A model generated the notes under the pieces. It was not told the DNA's origin. It saw only the letters and a program-made list of their open reading frames with translations, and did no database searches. This document shows, one piece after another, positions 24,667-38,371 of a stretch of DNA of 64,000 nucleotides. Position numbers and translations under genes: made by a program. The stretch is from Chimonanthus salicifolius (lineage: Eukaryota > Streptophyta > Magnoliopsida > Laurales > Calycanthaceae). Position 1 is the first letter of the stretch, and each line of letters begins with the position of its first letter. The stretch spans positions 37,697,708-37,761,707 of the forward strand of contig CM023532.1 of assembly GCA_013350335.1 (NCBI GenBank), read 5' to 3'.

Positions 24667-25301
24667 GTCACTCTCACATGTTCTGAAACTTTTATTATAG
24701 TGAGGCATTAGGACTATTTTACTTTTATTTTATCATAATAAATTGAAAAAATAAAAAATAAAATAGAAAAAATATCAATTTTATCGCTCCACCGATGTCG
24801 GAATCCACTTCCATTAGAATTTATTTAGAGTTGACGCTCGAAATATTCCAAACTCCTTCCACAGTCCCATCTTAGTCATTGGATCCATAAAAAATATTCC
24901 TTTTCCTCAGTGTAGCAACTTTTATTGACCATCGGCTTCACTTATACATTGTGTTTTAATAACGGGGGATCATCCTAATACTCATAAAATTTGATAGGAG
25001 ATAAAAAGAATAGAGTGAAATTCTTATTTTATTTCTACTTATATATAGCTAATCAAATACCGGTTTATCAATAGGCAGAACATATACATAGTAGCGTGTT
25101 ATCGGTATATCGGTACTTGATTAGCGGTATACCGGTAGAGATAAAATGAGAATTTCATTCCATTCCGTGTATCTTAATAAATTTTGCTCGTGTTAGAATG
25201 ATTGGCCTTTAATAATTGATCAAATTCATTCGACACTTGTAATTATAAATGCTCTTAACTAGAAATTGATTGCCAATTAAATTGGCTAGCTTAATATGTT
25301 A

Positions 25302-25340
<39 letters not shown>

Positions 25341-27027
25341 ATTTACTTCCCTTTCTTATTTAATATAAAGACTTGCATTAAGAAAGTTAAAAAGAGAGAT
25401 GATAGATTAGAATCATAATTTTTTAAAAAGAAAAAAAAAATAGTTGAGTCGGTCTGAATTGATTTTACTCTATAAGATTTACTTTTGATCTAAGAATGTA
25501 TTAGCTTAAAAATTTTATACTTAATGAGAGTATAAAATCAAATTAAGTGAGTCAATTCGAATATGACTTTAAAAGACAATAAAGTTTTAAGAATATGTGT
25601 GAATTTAACTTAATACATTAAGTGACAATTGTTGTAAAAGAGAGAGAAGGATTTGAATGAGGATTTTTTTTTATAAAAAAAAAAAAGGAAGAAGAAAATA
25701 ATTATTTGACTCGAAGTAGGTTAGATCATGTACTTAATGTTCGTACAATCTAGTGATGGGCCAGAATAGCTCATTGATTGACTTTTCATGAATAATGAAA
25801 TTAATTATCCAAAAACTTAACATTTATTTTAAACTCAAACTATATTCAATCAAGTAATTTGACATTTTCTTAAGGTCATATTTGACATGTGATCGTCACA
25901 TTATCTAAAATGGTAAAAAAAAAAAGTTGAGATATATCACTAATACTATTACTAAAAAAAAGAAAATTTGTCAGGTGGGTCTATGATACTATTCTTACAT
26001 GAACAAGAGTCGTAATTTTACAGTTCAATATATTATAAAAAAAAAAAAAAAGAGACAATGTTGTCATGTTATATTGTGATGTTATAATTATGATTGGGTC
26101 TAAAATCTTTATATGATTCATGCCATTTAAATATCAATTTGATAATTTCATTTATTTGCTTATTTATTTTTTAAAATGCTTGCCTATGTTTCAATAAAAA
26201 TCATGACTTGTATATAATCTAGTACTTTCCTAACAAGATAAATTCTTAATAAAACCTATTTGAGATTGATCACTATAATTTCATGATAATTATTACTTTT
26301 CATATATGCTTAGTATTTTCCTTGTATAGTTGCATGGGTACAAGTTACAAATCACTCTGACTATTGATGCTTTACTCTTAGCTGCCTAATAAATGTCAAA
26401 TAACAATTGCAATAAAAAGAAATATAATAAGTTACAGAAAAAAAAAAAAACTCAGCTAATATTGCCGTAGAAGATTTGTGGTCAGTCAGGCCTAATGTTC
26501 ATGATACACTTGAATCAATATTTGGGTTTAGATCCGGCAAAATCTGATCAAATCTGAAAATTAACTTAACCTCAACTAATAAGTTCTAATAAATGATCCG
26601 ACCTTATTGGACTTATTCAATGAATGACTCGACTCGACTCGACCTGAAGCGGATTATCAAGAGTCAACTTGATTATATTCATTTATAAATGAGTTGATCT
26701 GACTGACTATTAATAGATCTTAACATGTCTCATTATCTACCATGTTAGAATACTTTTCTTAACTAAACAGATGAAGTTGACTTGAATCTGCCCTACCCCA
26801 AAAATAGACCCAAACCAGACCACACTGATGTAGTTGCATTAGGTCTATGGATAAAACCTAAATAACATATAAATATTGAAAACATATTATCTTTTCATTG
26901 ACTTCTGATATTGAGTTAAACATATTCACTGTACCAATAAGGGAAAAAAATTCAAATAACTCTTCTCATGTTTCTCCAAACAATTTTAAAAATTATATGT
27001 CAAGACTTTCATATGTTATTGTTAGAA
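24667..27027. other. Intergenic, AT-rich
   Basis: No gene was seen. It holds an (AT)n microsatellite at 25304-25337, a possible foldback remnant near 24690-24830, and degenerate gactcgactcgac/aatctgatc motifs around 26520-26830. Confidence 0.5.
25304..25337. repeat. (AT)17 microsatellite
   Basis: An uninterrupted AT dinucleotide run in intergenic DNA. Confidence 0.95.
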
Positions 27028-27036
27028 TTAAAAAAA

Positions 27037-28076
27037 GGCGCCCATGTAGACACTCGGAAAACCTACCTCTATACATCCGATTTAAAAAAAAACAGATGAA
27101 ATTACCATTCTATCCCTCCATGTATATTCATCCGAACGAACTGTCAGTTCATTTTCAGATTGTTAGGATGAATATATTCATTCGAACGAATAAATTAGTG
27201 TAATTTCTGTTCGTTCAGATGAGTATATTCGTCTGAATAAACTGAAATATACTAATTTGTTCATTCGGACAAGTGAACTTATATATGTTTATTCGTTCCA
27301 ATGATCACTTAGGATCATTCGAACGAATGTGCCTTCTCATTCACTTCTTCAAGCTTGTCCTCTTCAGACTTGGCCCATGTTTTGGCTGTATCTCCATATT
27401 CCTCAAGTTTGTCCTCTTCATACTTGGCCCATGTTTTGGCTGCATCCCCATATTCAGCTACTTTGCTTTGAAATCTGCCAGCAAACATGACACTACTTTC
27501 CTTTTTCAAGACAGAATCCAAAATAACACACCAAGAACCTATACTGCAGAAGTTCCCAAAATTACTTTGAGGAATTGCTGACTGATACTTGGTATCTCCA
27601 AAACTAGCTCTCCATTGTGTGTCTTGTGCACCACATTTACTCCAGCATTCTTTGACATTTACAATGTTCCATTGTGTGTCTTGTGCACCAGATTTAGTCA
27701 AGCATTCTTTGACATTTACCATGTCACATTGTCTATCTTGTGCACCACATTTACTCCAGCATTCTTTGACATTTAGCATGTCACATTGTTTACTCATCAA
27801 ATGAACTTACTATTTTTAGGTTATATCCAAACTGATCATTCGAATGAATGAACATATATAAGTTTATTTGTTCGAACTGAAATTGCACTGTTTTGTTCGT
27901 TCGGATGAGTATATTCGTCCGAACGAACAGAAATTACACTGACAGTTCGTTCGGACGAGTATGTTCTGACAGTTCGTTCGGATGTTAGAACGCGGATGTG
28001 TAGAATGATAATTTTACTCGATTTTTTGAAATCAGGTGTGTAGAAATAGATTTTCTGAGTGTCTATATGGGGCGCC
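27037..28076. mobile_element. Mutator-like element (MULE), possible Pack-MULE
   Basis: Terminal inverted repeats begin GGCGCCCATGTAGACACTC (27037) and end GAGTGTCTATATGGGGCGCC (28076). They are bounded by a perfect 9-bp repeat, ttaaaaaaa, at 27028-27036 and 28077-28085, the target-site length of Mutator. The arms continue imperfectly inward for about 240-275 bp with many GTTCGTTCGGA motifs. The central 500 bp (about 27315-27830) is not palindromic and less AT-rich. It carries a 161-codon minus-strand ORF and two kinds of tandem repeat. No transposase was seen. Confidence 0.85.
27315..27800 (-). CDS. Unrecognised ORF carried by the MULE
   Basis: A 161-codon open frame starting MMSKQCDMLNVKECWSKCG. 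Residues about 5-61 are three copies of a 19-residue unit (VNVKECWSKCGAQDTQ-like), encoded by a 57-bp DNA repeat at 27612-27782. Residues about 120-155 are two copies of an 18-residue unit (EYGDAAKTWAKYEEDKLE), a 54-bp repeat at 27349-27456. Between them is a stretch with IGSWCVILDSVLKKE. I do not recognise a family. No signal peptide or membrane segment is evident. It may be captured host sequence, and part of the frame overlaps the inverted-repeat arm, so expression as protein is doubtful. Confidence 0.35.
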   Translation of the reverse strand: MMSKQCDMLNVKECWSKCGAQDRQCDMVNVKECLTKSGAQDTQWNIVNVKECWSKCGAQDTQWRASFGDTKYQSAIPQSNFGNFCSIGSWCVILDSVLKKESSVMFAGRFQSKVAEYGDAAKTWAKYEEDKLEEYGDTAKTWAKSEEDKLEEVNEKAHSFE

Positions 28077-28085
28077 TTAAAAAAA

Positions 28086-31000
28086 ATATCAACATAAAAA
28101 CAAGCATTTTGAAATTGTAAAAAAAAAAAACTTGTCAAAAAGTTAATTCAAATAGATTCATGGCTACTATGGTAACATGAGCCATATCTAAAGTCATTAA
28201 ATAAACTTTAAAAAAAAATCAATTTTAAAAAATAATAAATATTGAATTTACGTGTGAAAAATCATGAGAAACTTAACATAAAATCTCCACAATTGATGCC
28301 CACAACATACCGGATGAGACTACGGAGATTCAAATTTGACACCTCTTTCTTTCTAAAATTAGAGATTATCCGTTGGGAAAATAATATATCTTTAATGGTA
28401 AGAATTATGCAACACTTTCTACATGCGTAGACATCTGAGCTATAAAAGAAAATTATGTAACACTTTTATCATTCTAGGGGGCATGTATTCATTCACCTGA
28501 CCAAGTGTCTAAACTCTTAAAATTAAGTGACACATTTTCTATTGAAAGCGATAGAAAATTCACATGAGATTACGACCTTCCATGTCACTCTCTCCTCTGT
28601 CAAGCTAATGACAGGTGTACTGAAAAATCATTGTTTGATATCAGTTTTCAACGAATTAAATTATTAGTACCTTTAATTACATTTAAATTAAAAGGATAAA
28701 ATGATTAAAAATTGAGTTGCTACCAACTATATAATTTTTTAAGACTACAAAAAATAACCTATCTTTATAATTTGAATTTAACCTAAAGATGAATATAACT
28801 CGGAATGAATTCAATTTAAGCATAAAGTAGCGAAGAAATATATAAATGTGAGTTTAAATTTTTTTTCTTTTTTGATGAAAAATTATTTATCTATATTTTA
28901 TTTTTCAGATGCAACGATGCGTAATTGTCAATTGCCAAACAAGTTTAATGTGTTGTTTGTTTGTTTTTTTCTTTTTTAAGAACAAGCGTGCAAATAAGGC
29001 AAAACTTTTCATTTTAATAGAGCTCAAATCAACATTTAGTTTAATTTAATTTATTTCTTACTGTTAAATGAGACACCATCTGTATTTTGACCTTCATTTT
29101 ATTATAATAAATTGATAATGCTTCTAATTATCTACTTCATTTTTTCTATTTATCCCAATAAAATAAAGAGTAAAAATAGATATGGTGTCTCATGTTAGTA
29201 AAATTACTGATGTCCAAATCAATTCCCTCTGTTAAATTGGTTAAATTCAGATTACTGGATTAAATACACTTGAAAATAACCAGTTTATTTAAAATAGAAA
29301 ATAGAGATTTAATAAATTAAAAAATAAACCAAATTAATTACATTAGATAAAAGAATAATTATTTAAAAATAATAATTTCCTCTCAACACATCCAAACATA
29401 ACAATAATTTTTTTTTTTTTTATGAAAATGAACTCAATCAAATTTTATCTACATTTAAAGGAATTCTCCAAGACAAAAAAAAAACGTGATTTTAAAAATG
29501 AATCAAGACTTTTGATCCTTACAAGCAAACTCTTAGTTGCCGTTGTGAAATGAAATGCTTAGTGATTACGTGAGGACTCATTTTATGAAAAAATATTTAA
29601 AAACATAGTTGAAAGCAAGATATGGGAAAGAAAATAATAAAAAAATAATACCATTATTATCAGCTGTCAGTAGGGTAAAAAAATTCCATAAAAAAATATC
29701 TCTAAAATTTCAATTAGTGGGTAATTCAAAGCAAAGCACCAGAGTTGAGAGGTTTAAAGTCTTGGAAGATTATGGTTTTATTTATAATGAAATGATGTCA
29801 CAAGTTACAATATCCAATCAAGGAGAGATAATCTCCAATTAGAGAAGAAGATTACCACAAATTATCACATTAGTCAACAAGTCAATCATAACATTCAGAT
29901 TTCAGAGGGTTTGATCAAAGACAGAATTAAATTATTATTATTAAACAAACTTAATGCACACCCACAATGGATTTTCAAATTATTCTAGTCCATACACGTG
30001 TTCCATGCTAGAAAGAGACGTTTGAAGATAAAAGATCAAACTCCAAGCAAGGACATGTGGCTTAGTCAAAAAGTTCAAAGAAGTAAAAATGAAAAATCCA
30101 AACTCTTATGGTTGACAATATTTTAATCCATAATAGTTTCTTATGATATGAGTTGTGGGGTTTCAAAGAAAAAATATCTAAGTTGATTAGATATTCTTTA
30201 ATATAAATTATCAAAAACTAATTAATTACAGTAAAACTTTTTTCCCTTATTACCCATTTGTTTTTATGAGTGGATAAATTATTTAAGTAGTGTTTAAGAA
30301 GGTCCATGGAGATTGGTTATCTAAATATGTTATTGAGCATATGAATATTGAAGATTAATCTTTCATTTTAAAGATTATTGTAAATGTTTAAAATAATAAT
30401 GAACAATAAAAGTCAATTTTTTACGAACTAAATTCACAAAATTGACAGATTAAGTCAATATGAAATCGATGGTGTTTTTCACCAAGGAATATACAATTTC
30501 TCTCTTTTTATACGTCTCTCCAAGTATGAAAGCATTAGATAAAACTCTAGATGCATGTAGTTTTTCATAAGCCATAGCATATCAGGTGATTATGGGACTC
30601 AAATTTGAGACCTCTAATTCGTGAGCTAAAGTATCTCTCACTTAAACTATCTTATGCAGTTTCTTCAATTAAACTCATGTTACCTGAACGCACATGGAAA
30701 CCACGTGGTTTTAAATTCTCTCATAAAATAAATATTGTATATATTGAGATGGTAAACCTCATGTGAATTACAGGATTGAGATAGGTTGCTAACGTTTATT
30801 GAGCCCACATTGGACTCAGGTCCCTTCCAATGGGCTCGACAAATGTAGTGGGGTCCACAAACCTACATGAGTTGAAGTGTGTATACACCCATGAATGGGG
30901 CTATTTTGTAAAATCATTTTTCACTTCACCATATTATTTTTGTGAATATGAACTTTATAGTAAAGACTTCTTTTTTTATGAAGTACAAGCTTCATAAAGC

Positions 31001-32509
31001 TCTGTCCCTATATTTGAAATATTGTTAGAGGATTAATCTCACCTCTAATATGGGATGGGATATCTATATTTATAAAAAAAATATGATAGGAGAAAATATA
31101 TTCCGACAAAGATGACACAGACCATAATGGAGGCTCATTAACATTTATTGGGCCAAAGTTCAACTGAGGCTCAATCCATTGTGCTTAATCCATTTAGTAG
31201 GCCATGAGCCCAAATAGCTTGAGTTCTAAATACCCTTGTGGAGGAGGCTAACTCAAAAATCCTTTTTTGAAAAACAAAAAAAAATCATCCATCCACAACA
31301 ATGAGAAAAAAAAAGGAATAGAAATCCTTTTACCTATATCTATATATGAAGGAACAATTTATCTGTTAGTCAAATGAATTTTGACTGTTCACCCTTAAAT
31401 AATTATGATTTACTTTCATGTTAACAAACAAAAAATGTAAATTTTGTCAAAAAATAGTTTAAAAAATAGGAAAAGATGTTGTAAAATGGGATTTGGTGAA
31501 TTTGAAGGATTTGTTTTAACTTTATCGTATTATTATATAAAGATAGAGAAAATTGTCCAAAAATCGACTGAATAATAGAAATAGTAATTTTATGATCAAA
31601 TTTGATGATTTTGAAAGATGGAAAATAGATATTCTTTTATATTAGTAGTACTGGGACACCAAAGCACACTCCAATAAGTATTATTTTTTTCTTTCATGTC
31701 GGCAGTGGCTCGAAGTTAAGGAAGTTTTGGAAACATGCCAGAGACAAACAAATTATTTATCATCTCAATAATTATATTATACTTCCCATACACTACCATT
31801 CAAAACTTCTTAAATGTTGATAAGCTTTTTAAATTAAATCATTTAATCAAAACTATGAATGCTTCAATCACAATATTTATTTTTGCTTTGCATTTATAAT
31901 TATTCTTAAATTTGGTCTTTTTAGAGTTTATTACGAAAATGATAGGTTGCTTGTGTTCGTCTTATGGAGAACCCGTGCATGATTTGGTGATGCAGATATT
32001 TTTTGGATTTTTTATGAGATAACTTTTAGACTTAAAAATTTCAACTCGAACTGAGGAATTTAATTCTCTTAAATCTCTCGATCACTCTTAAGAAAATAAA
32101 AGATGAGACTAATTTCATGAAATAACATCATCAAAGAAAAATGAAGTATATAAGTAAAGTTTTATTGTATTTTATACTTTTTAGTAATATTTTAATCATT
32201 CAAATATAGATAGATACAATATTTTTAAATAAATGAACTCTAAAATTATTTTATAATTTTATAATTTTATCACAATTATCACTATTATTTTATAATTTTA
32301 TTTATTAGAAGAGCTAATTAATTAAAGACCATTTAAAGACTTTTAAGAAGATTTTAAATATAAAAAAAATCTACCAAATAACTTATTTTAAAAAATAAGA
32401 AAAAATCAGCCACTTGGACAGTTTTACGCAACAAATGTCCAAAACTCTAGGGGCAAATCTGTAGTTGGCGGAGAATCTGGGACCAAAACTTCAAGCCCGT
32501 TTGAAGCAT
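28086..32509. other. Intergenic, AT-rich, upstream of SYT3
   Basis: No gene was seen. About 29040-29205 has inverted ends (gagacaccatct / agatatggtgtctca), a likely foldback MITE. About 31020-31080 resembles a SINE 3' tail (ggattaatctcacctctaat). About 31360-31650 is a copy of the AT-rich family also at 20.9 and 61.8 kb. Confidence 0.5.
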
Positions 32510-32647
32510 CCACTGTTTTGGCGGTTTTAATGCGATGTCCTCATTTCCGTTACGAAATCTCCATCAAAATCATTTCTCTCCTCTCCTTCGATCTATCCAT
32601 TGTCTGTCTTCTCTCTCGATTAGATGCCTTTTTTCTGGTCCTGAGTG
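32510..32647 (+). promoter_or_regulatory. SYT3: Probable SYT3 5' leader
   Basis: A CT-rich, less AT-biased stretch (ctcctctccttcgatctatcc...) immediately before the ATG at 32648. The transcription start is not determined and I saw no convincing TATA box in it. Confidence 0.45.
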
Positions 32648-32758
32648 ATGGGTTTTCTCAGCACCCTGTTGGCATTTGTGGGCTTTGGATTTGGGCTTCC
32701 TCTTGGATTGTTGTTGGGATTTTTCTTTTTTATTTACTCCAATCCAAGCGACGTCAAG
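32648..32758 (+). CDS. SYT3: SYT3 exon 1: membrane anchor
   Basis: Encodes 37 residues, MGFLSTLLAFVGFGFGLPLG then LLLGFFFFIYSNPSDVK. This single hydrophobic segment matches the N-terminal ER anchor of plant synaptotagmins. Donor AAG|GTAACC. The codon before the ATG is GTG and the one before that TGA. Confidence 0.93.
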
Positions 32759-35700
32759 GTAACCAAGCCACCCTTCTTTGATTCGTCTCTCTTTCTCCTT
32801 CACATGCATTCACTGATTCACAGAAGAAATCTGGCAACAGACCCAATGCATGCATTGTATTAAGTTATTAACTCTCATGTGGTTTGGGTTTTCTCTGATT
32901 GTTTTCTATTTTCAGTATTTTGATTTCTGTTCCTGTGGCATTTCTTTGGGCTTTTAATGTAATGATAATAGTGCTTCTTTGGTCTTTTGATTTACTGGTT
33001 TTATATGGTAGTTCCAGTTTATTCATTAAAATAGTATATATATATTTTGGTTGTTTATTTGCTTATACTTCTTTACAGGGAAATGATAACACACTCGTAA
33101 ATCTGAACATCTCATCAACCATTGCCTCTACATTTAAATATGATTTGTTTTTGAGTCAGATGGGAGGCATTCTTAACTTTAACTTTCATATTCCTCAGAT
33201 GATTAATGCTACAGTGCGACTCGCAGTTGAATGGAATGCACTGGAAGGTTATAGATTAACTCATAGGGTCACTGTTTGATGAAGGATTTGGATTTATGAG
33301 AGGGAGGGCTGAACCATAAAAATGTTTGGATAGCAGTATATGATTATCACCTAAGCATGGAACATTATATTTGAAATCAGTAACTAGTTGAATGTCGGTG
33401 ATATTGAAGTGCCTTTTTCATATTTAATTTTTTTTTTTGGGTACCTGGAATGCTAACCTGATTAGAACCCACAACGTCAAAGGTTACGTAGTAAGCACTG
33501 TCGAACTGTTCTATAACCTTTAGTTGACATTGTAGTTTATTTTCCTTTGCAATTTGATCCATTAAGCATTTTCGTTTAGTGAGTGAGTACTCATAGGAAG
33601 GATCTTGTGGTTGAAATATTGTTTGTATGGGGCTGCATTCTGTAACTGGATGACAGCAATGAACCTGTTTTATATTTTCTAATCTTTAAGGAATCAAAAT
33701 CTTTGTTAAATTATCAAATGTTGCTTTGTCTTTAGATTTTGAATTCATGGCTTTTTTTTTATTCAGACTAAATTGTGTTTTTCTGTGACCTATTTTTATT
33801 TCAAGGCTTTCCTGTTATCTCCCTAGAGTTGAACTGGTAATTTGACAATGGTTGTTGCCGTTACCAGCACATGTTCTTTTACGTTATTTTGATTTTTTAA
33901 ATTTTTTTAGTATAGCTTTATTCATTTGCTAGAAGCAGAGAAAGACCTACTCTGTTAGGTTGACATTGTTTTCTTATAGAATTTTTGTTCTATAAACTGA
34001 ACACTTTGACTTCTTTTTCCAGTTATACACATTATGTACAGTGGCTTATAGGTTTTTCAGTTTTTTTTCCCATTCTTAGATCTGAAGGCTTGTTGTTCAG
34101 ATGATGTTTGTTCATTTGATGCTGGCTATGCAGATGCGAACATTCAATTTGACTTGAGTCTAACATGCGACAGTTGCATTCACTTTCATGATTTTCAGTT
34201 AGTTGAGTTTTGATATTTGGATTTCATTGCTGTGTAACAATATATTCATTATATTTTGGGAGTATCTAAAAGGAGATCCCTTATCTCATTGGTGAGTCTC
34301 CCTGTTACTTGCTGTATCGGGTTTGGAGTTTTTTTTAATGTTATGTAATAGTTGTAACTGCATGTAAAAATTGAACTGATAAATTAATCTTCCAAACTTT
34401 TTATTTAATAAGAAACAGCATACTAAGTTCCCAGAACACATCCAATCATTTTAATATTATTAAATTGCATTTTTACTGTTTTGGTTGTTGATGGCATAGT
34501 TTCCTAGTTTTCTTTGTTTCCTTGAATAATCAAATTGAAAATTAAACAAAAAGCAGCTTAAACTATTTCTTCAACTAGATCTGTTCCTCCTAGCAATGAC
34601 ATTTTTGTCCCATGCTAGTTCGATCATTTCTTCTTCCAATGCCAGGCTGCCCCCTTCTGGCTGCAAAGCTGTCCATCCCTGCCCTCATTTGGCACTGTTG
34701 GAGTGCCCGCAACGCTTGTGTCTTCAAAAATCAGCAATGCAATCCTTCATCCACCTTCACCGTGATTTGCAGAGACAATCGGCTGCGTATATACTTCTTG
34801 TTATCCAATGATGATCTGAGAGGGATTTCTGGTTCTTTCTCTGCTGCGTGGAATCCCTTCACATACAGTTGTTCCTCCTAAGCCATCTGATCCTGCCACA
34901 GTGAAACGATGATTTATAGCAAACAACTGTTTGATTTTAAATCAACTTCAAAGAGGAGCCGAATGCTTTCTTTCTGTTGTTTTCTCGGGGCCTTCTGCCA
35001 TCTTCCAATCTCTCAGTCGATGAATCTTATCGATCTATGTAATGGAATTCATAGATGCCTACGTGCGCTAGTGGAGAACAACCTTCATGTCGAGAGAATC
35101 ATCTCCAGTAACCACGACATCATCCGTTATTGGAAGCTGGCAGCTACTACTTGGAACTCTTGCACTCGACATGCTGCCTCCTGCAACCTCTTAACTCATC
35201 TGAATTGCAAGAACAAGTCTATCTTCTTCATGCCTAAGGCCTCCTTTCTTGGCAGGGACAACTTCACTGACAATCAGGACCCCATCGGGTCTGGCATTTT
35301 CAATCTGATCAGGGATCTTTAATTCTGCTCTTTGGTGCCAGCTTTTGTCTGCTCTCCCTGTTTTGGGTGGTCTTCTTTTGAGCTGGTCCTTCTCCATCTA
35401 GGGTGTGTGTGTCCCTCTCTGGGTCCTTTTCCTTATGTTTATTTTCCTTGCCTGGCCCGGGCTTTGTTCTTTTTTTTAGGGCTTGTTTTCTCCCGTTTTG
35501 AGTGATTATATACTTACCCTTCATTCAAAAAAAAAAAAATGTCAAATCTTCATATATGAAATTTAGTAGTATAGAGTTCTGAAAAATAATCCTATTCATT
35601 TTTTTTGTTACATAGCCCTTTTAGTCTTATATTATGAGCCAACTGGTTCAATTAAACAGTTTCAACTGTTAATTAAGTAATTCAGAAAAAATTCTTAGAG

Positions 35701-38322
35701 CTTGCCACTTTGCACAATGAGGCTTCACGGGATTCATTTTCTCAGGATCCAATTGTTAGGCCCCTTCAAGAATTGGATTCAAAGGGTTTGCGTGCTCTTC
35801 TACCTGAGATTCCTCTATGGGCTAAAAACCCAGACTCTGATCGGGTTAGTATTCAAATCTAGTATTCAAATCTCAACTTCAGCTTTGCCCTGACATTTTC
35901 TCTTTTTATTTGATATTTTCATTTTCTGGATTGCGAAGGGCAACAATGAACTTTATGTTATCTTTAAAAAAAGAAACATTTTTTTTTTTTTATGTTTGTT
36001 GTATTGTATTTTTATATAGAATTTGGAATGTGAGATTTTTATACGGTTTATCATGTATGGGTCCAAAAAGAAACTTAAGTGATTGTTAAGTGGATGTTAT
36101 TTTATATTAGAAAATCAGATCGTGGAATCATTTGATCTATGTGAACTTTAAAATTTTTCTGGCAAAAAGTTGGATTGACTGAAGAACAGTCTACATTAGT
36201 TATACAGGCTGTCCCTGTGTCTAAATGTAACTGTCTTTAAGTGAACTGACTTCACTTGATCTTTTCTCAATAGTGATGTATGCTGAAGAATGAAAAAGGG
36301 CAAAAATAGAAAAAAGAAGTTTCACCCTAAATTCTAATAATTGAGAGGACAAAATCCTCTTTCAGCTTGTTAGGAAGAGAGAAACATCTGCATATGTTGA
36401 GGTACATTGTGAACACTGAATTTATCATCATTATATATTTCATTTTTATCAGGTGTGATTGCAGCTTCTATTAGCTACTTTTTGTTGGATAAAGAATCAA
36501 AGTGAATATATTTGTGCCGCTAATCAAAATAAGTTGCATAGATGTTGTCTTGATTTGTGTAATTTGTATGCTAGACCCCAAAACTGCACAATAATGTCTC
36601 AATATCCTTAAAATGAAAAAAATTGTTATATCTGGTTTCTAACTTCTAAGTGCTTTGATGAACTAAAATCCTTGTAATCTTGGAAGATTAAGTTTAGCAT
36701 GCAAAAGATCAGACTGATCAGGGCCAAACATGTCTTCATAAATCAAAGGTGGTCAATGATCATCATAAACGTCCTAAAGCATATATTTGAGTAATGAGAG
36801 GAACACAGGGGCTGTGTTTGGATTGAGAGAAGTAAGGAGACTTCTCCTAGGAGAAGTGCAAGTTCTCCTGTTTAGCTTCTTTTTCTAGGAGAAAGTCCCA
36901 CCAGATGCTAAAGTTCTCCTGCTTTGGGAGTAGATGGTATTCTCTACCTCTTGTAGGAGAAACTATCTTCTCCTGTTGTGGAGATATTTTATGCAACCCG
37001 CCACTTGGGTTACACCTAATTATGCCTTTTCTTTTTAAATTTTTGGATTTTATTAAAAATCTAACCGATGAGACTGAAAGCTCATTTTAAGCTCGACATG
37101 CGGACTGAATTTCATGTGGAAAAAAAATCAAATGCTAGTCATTAATCTCAGTGGTTGAACATTACTAGGTGTCCTCGCTTTTTTCCCTTAAAGGCACATT
37201 GTGACTTTGACCACTAAGATCAAGTTGCTAGGATTTGTTTTTAGTTGAAATTTGGTCTACATGCCGAGTTTGAAATGAACTTTCAATCCCACCATATATT
37301 TTGCTTACTAAGTTCACCTAATACCCTTCAAACGAGTGATCTCAAGGAGAACATCAAAGGATAGAGGTTCTCCTTATTCTCTTACCCAAGGAGAAGTAAG
37401 GAGACTTCTACTTTAAGTTCTCCTCATCCAAACACAGCCGAGGGAACTGATAGGTCATCATTCCAATGTCTAAATCAAAAGATACAGTGCAAAGATATTT
37501 AGATATGACCTGATATCAATACACTGTGGGGTCCATATTCTGAATTAAATTATCAAATGATGAATTGTTTAGCACGGTATTGAGTAACATATCCAATGCA
37601 ACAAATGGCATCAAAATCCAATCTACAATAAAGAAGCTCTTGCCACAATGTCATGGACTATGCTAACTGTCTATCGGGCAGCCGGCCAGTCTAGTGGCAA
37701 AGTGGTGAGTCTGTTTTGCAGGTTTACCGGGTAACTGGTTGGACGGATGTTCTATTAGCCAGACATGACACCAGGACCCCTTTTTCAGTGAAAATCCTCT
37801 ATTTATTCAATCTTCTCAGATTAGCATAGGTTTTCCTTCATTTGTGATTTGTCCTTATCTTCCCCAGTCTGATTGTCATTGCTTTCTGAATGGACGAGGG
37901 CTACACAAGGTCTATAAAGGGCCTCCATACTGCGTGATTTGTACTAGAGTGAAACATATCATTGGTGAATAATAATAAGGTCTATGAATTAGTAAATTGG
38001 ATTCACTGAATATCAGATAGATTGGGAGAAAATGAGGATGTACACAGTAAACTTACTAATTCATAAGGAGGTGAACGGATTAGAGTGGTCGGCAGTTGGC
38101 GGGCTACTAAAATCTTCTCTTTTTTTGAGAGGTAAATAATAATTGCAAGAGAGCTACTAAAATCTTCTCTACTTCTAATTACAGTCTATGGAAGCTTTTT
38201 CCTTTTATCCATCAATCTGAAAGCAATAAAAAAATCCTCCCTTGTATTATAATGGTCAAAGATATTAATTTGATAACATTTATTATCCACCATCAGATTC
38301 AACCACAACTAAAGATACATGT

Positions 38323-38371
<49 letters not shown>

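Noticed and set aside
29609..29842. 77-codon basic plus-strand ORF (MKARYGKENNKK...)
   Set aside because: It is a lysine/asparagine-rich translation of AT-rich sequence, with no domain or splice context.
32899..33279. 126-codon hydrophobic ORF after SYT3 exon 1
   Set aside because: It lies in SYT3 intron 1, resembles no part of synaptotagmin and is not needed to keep the frame. It is probably chance.
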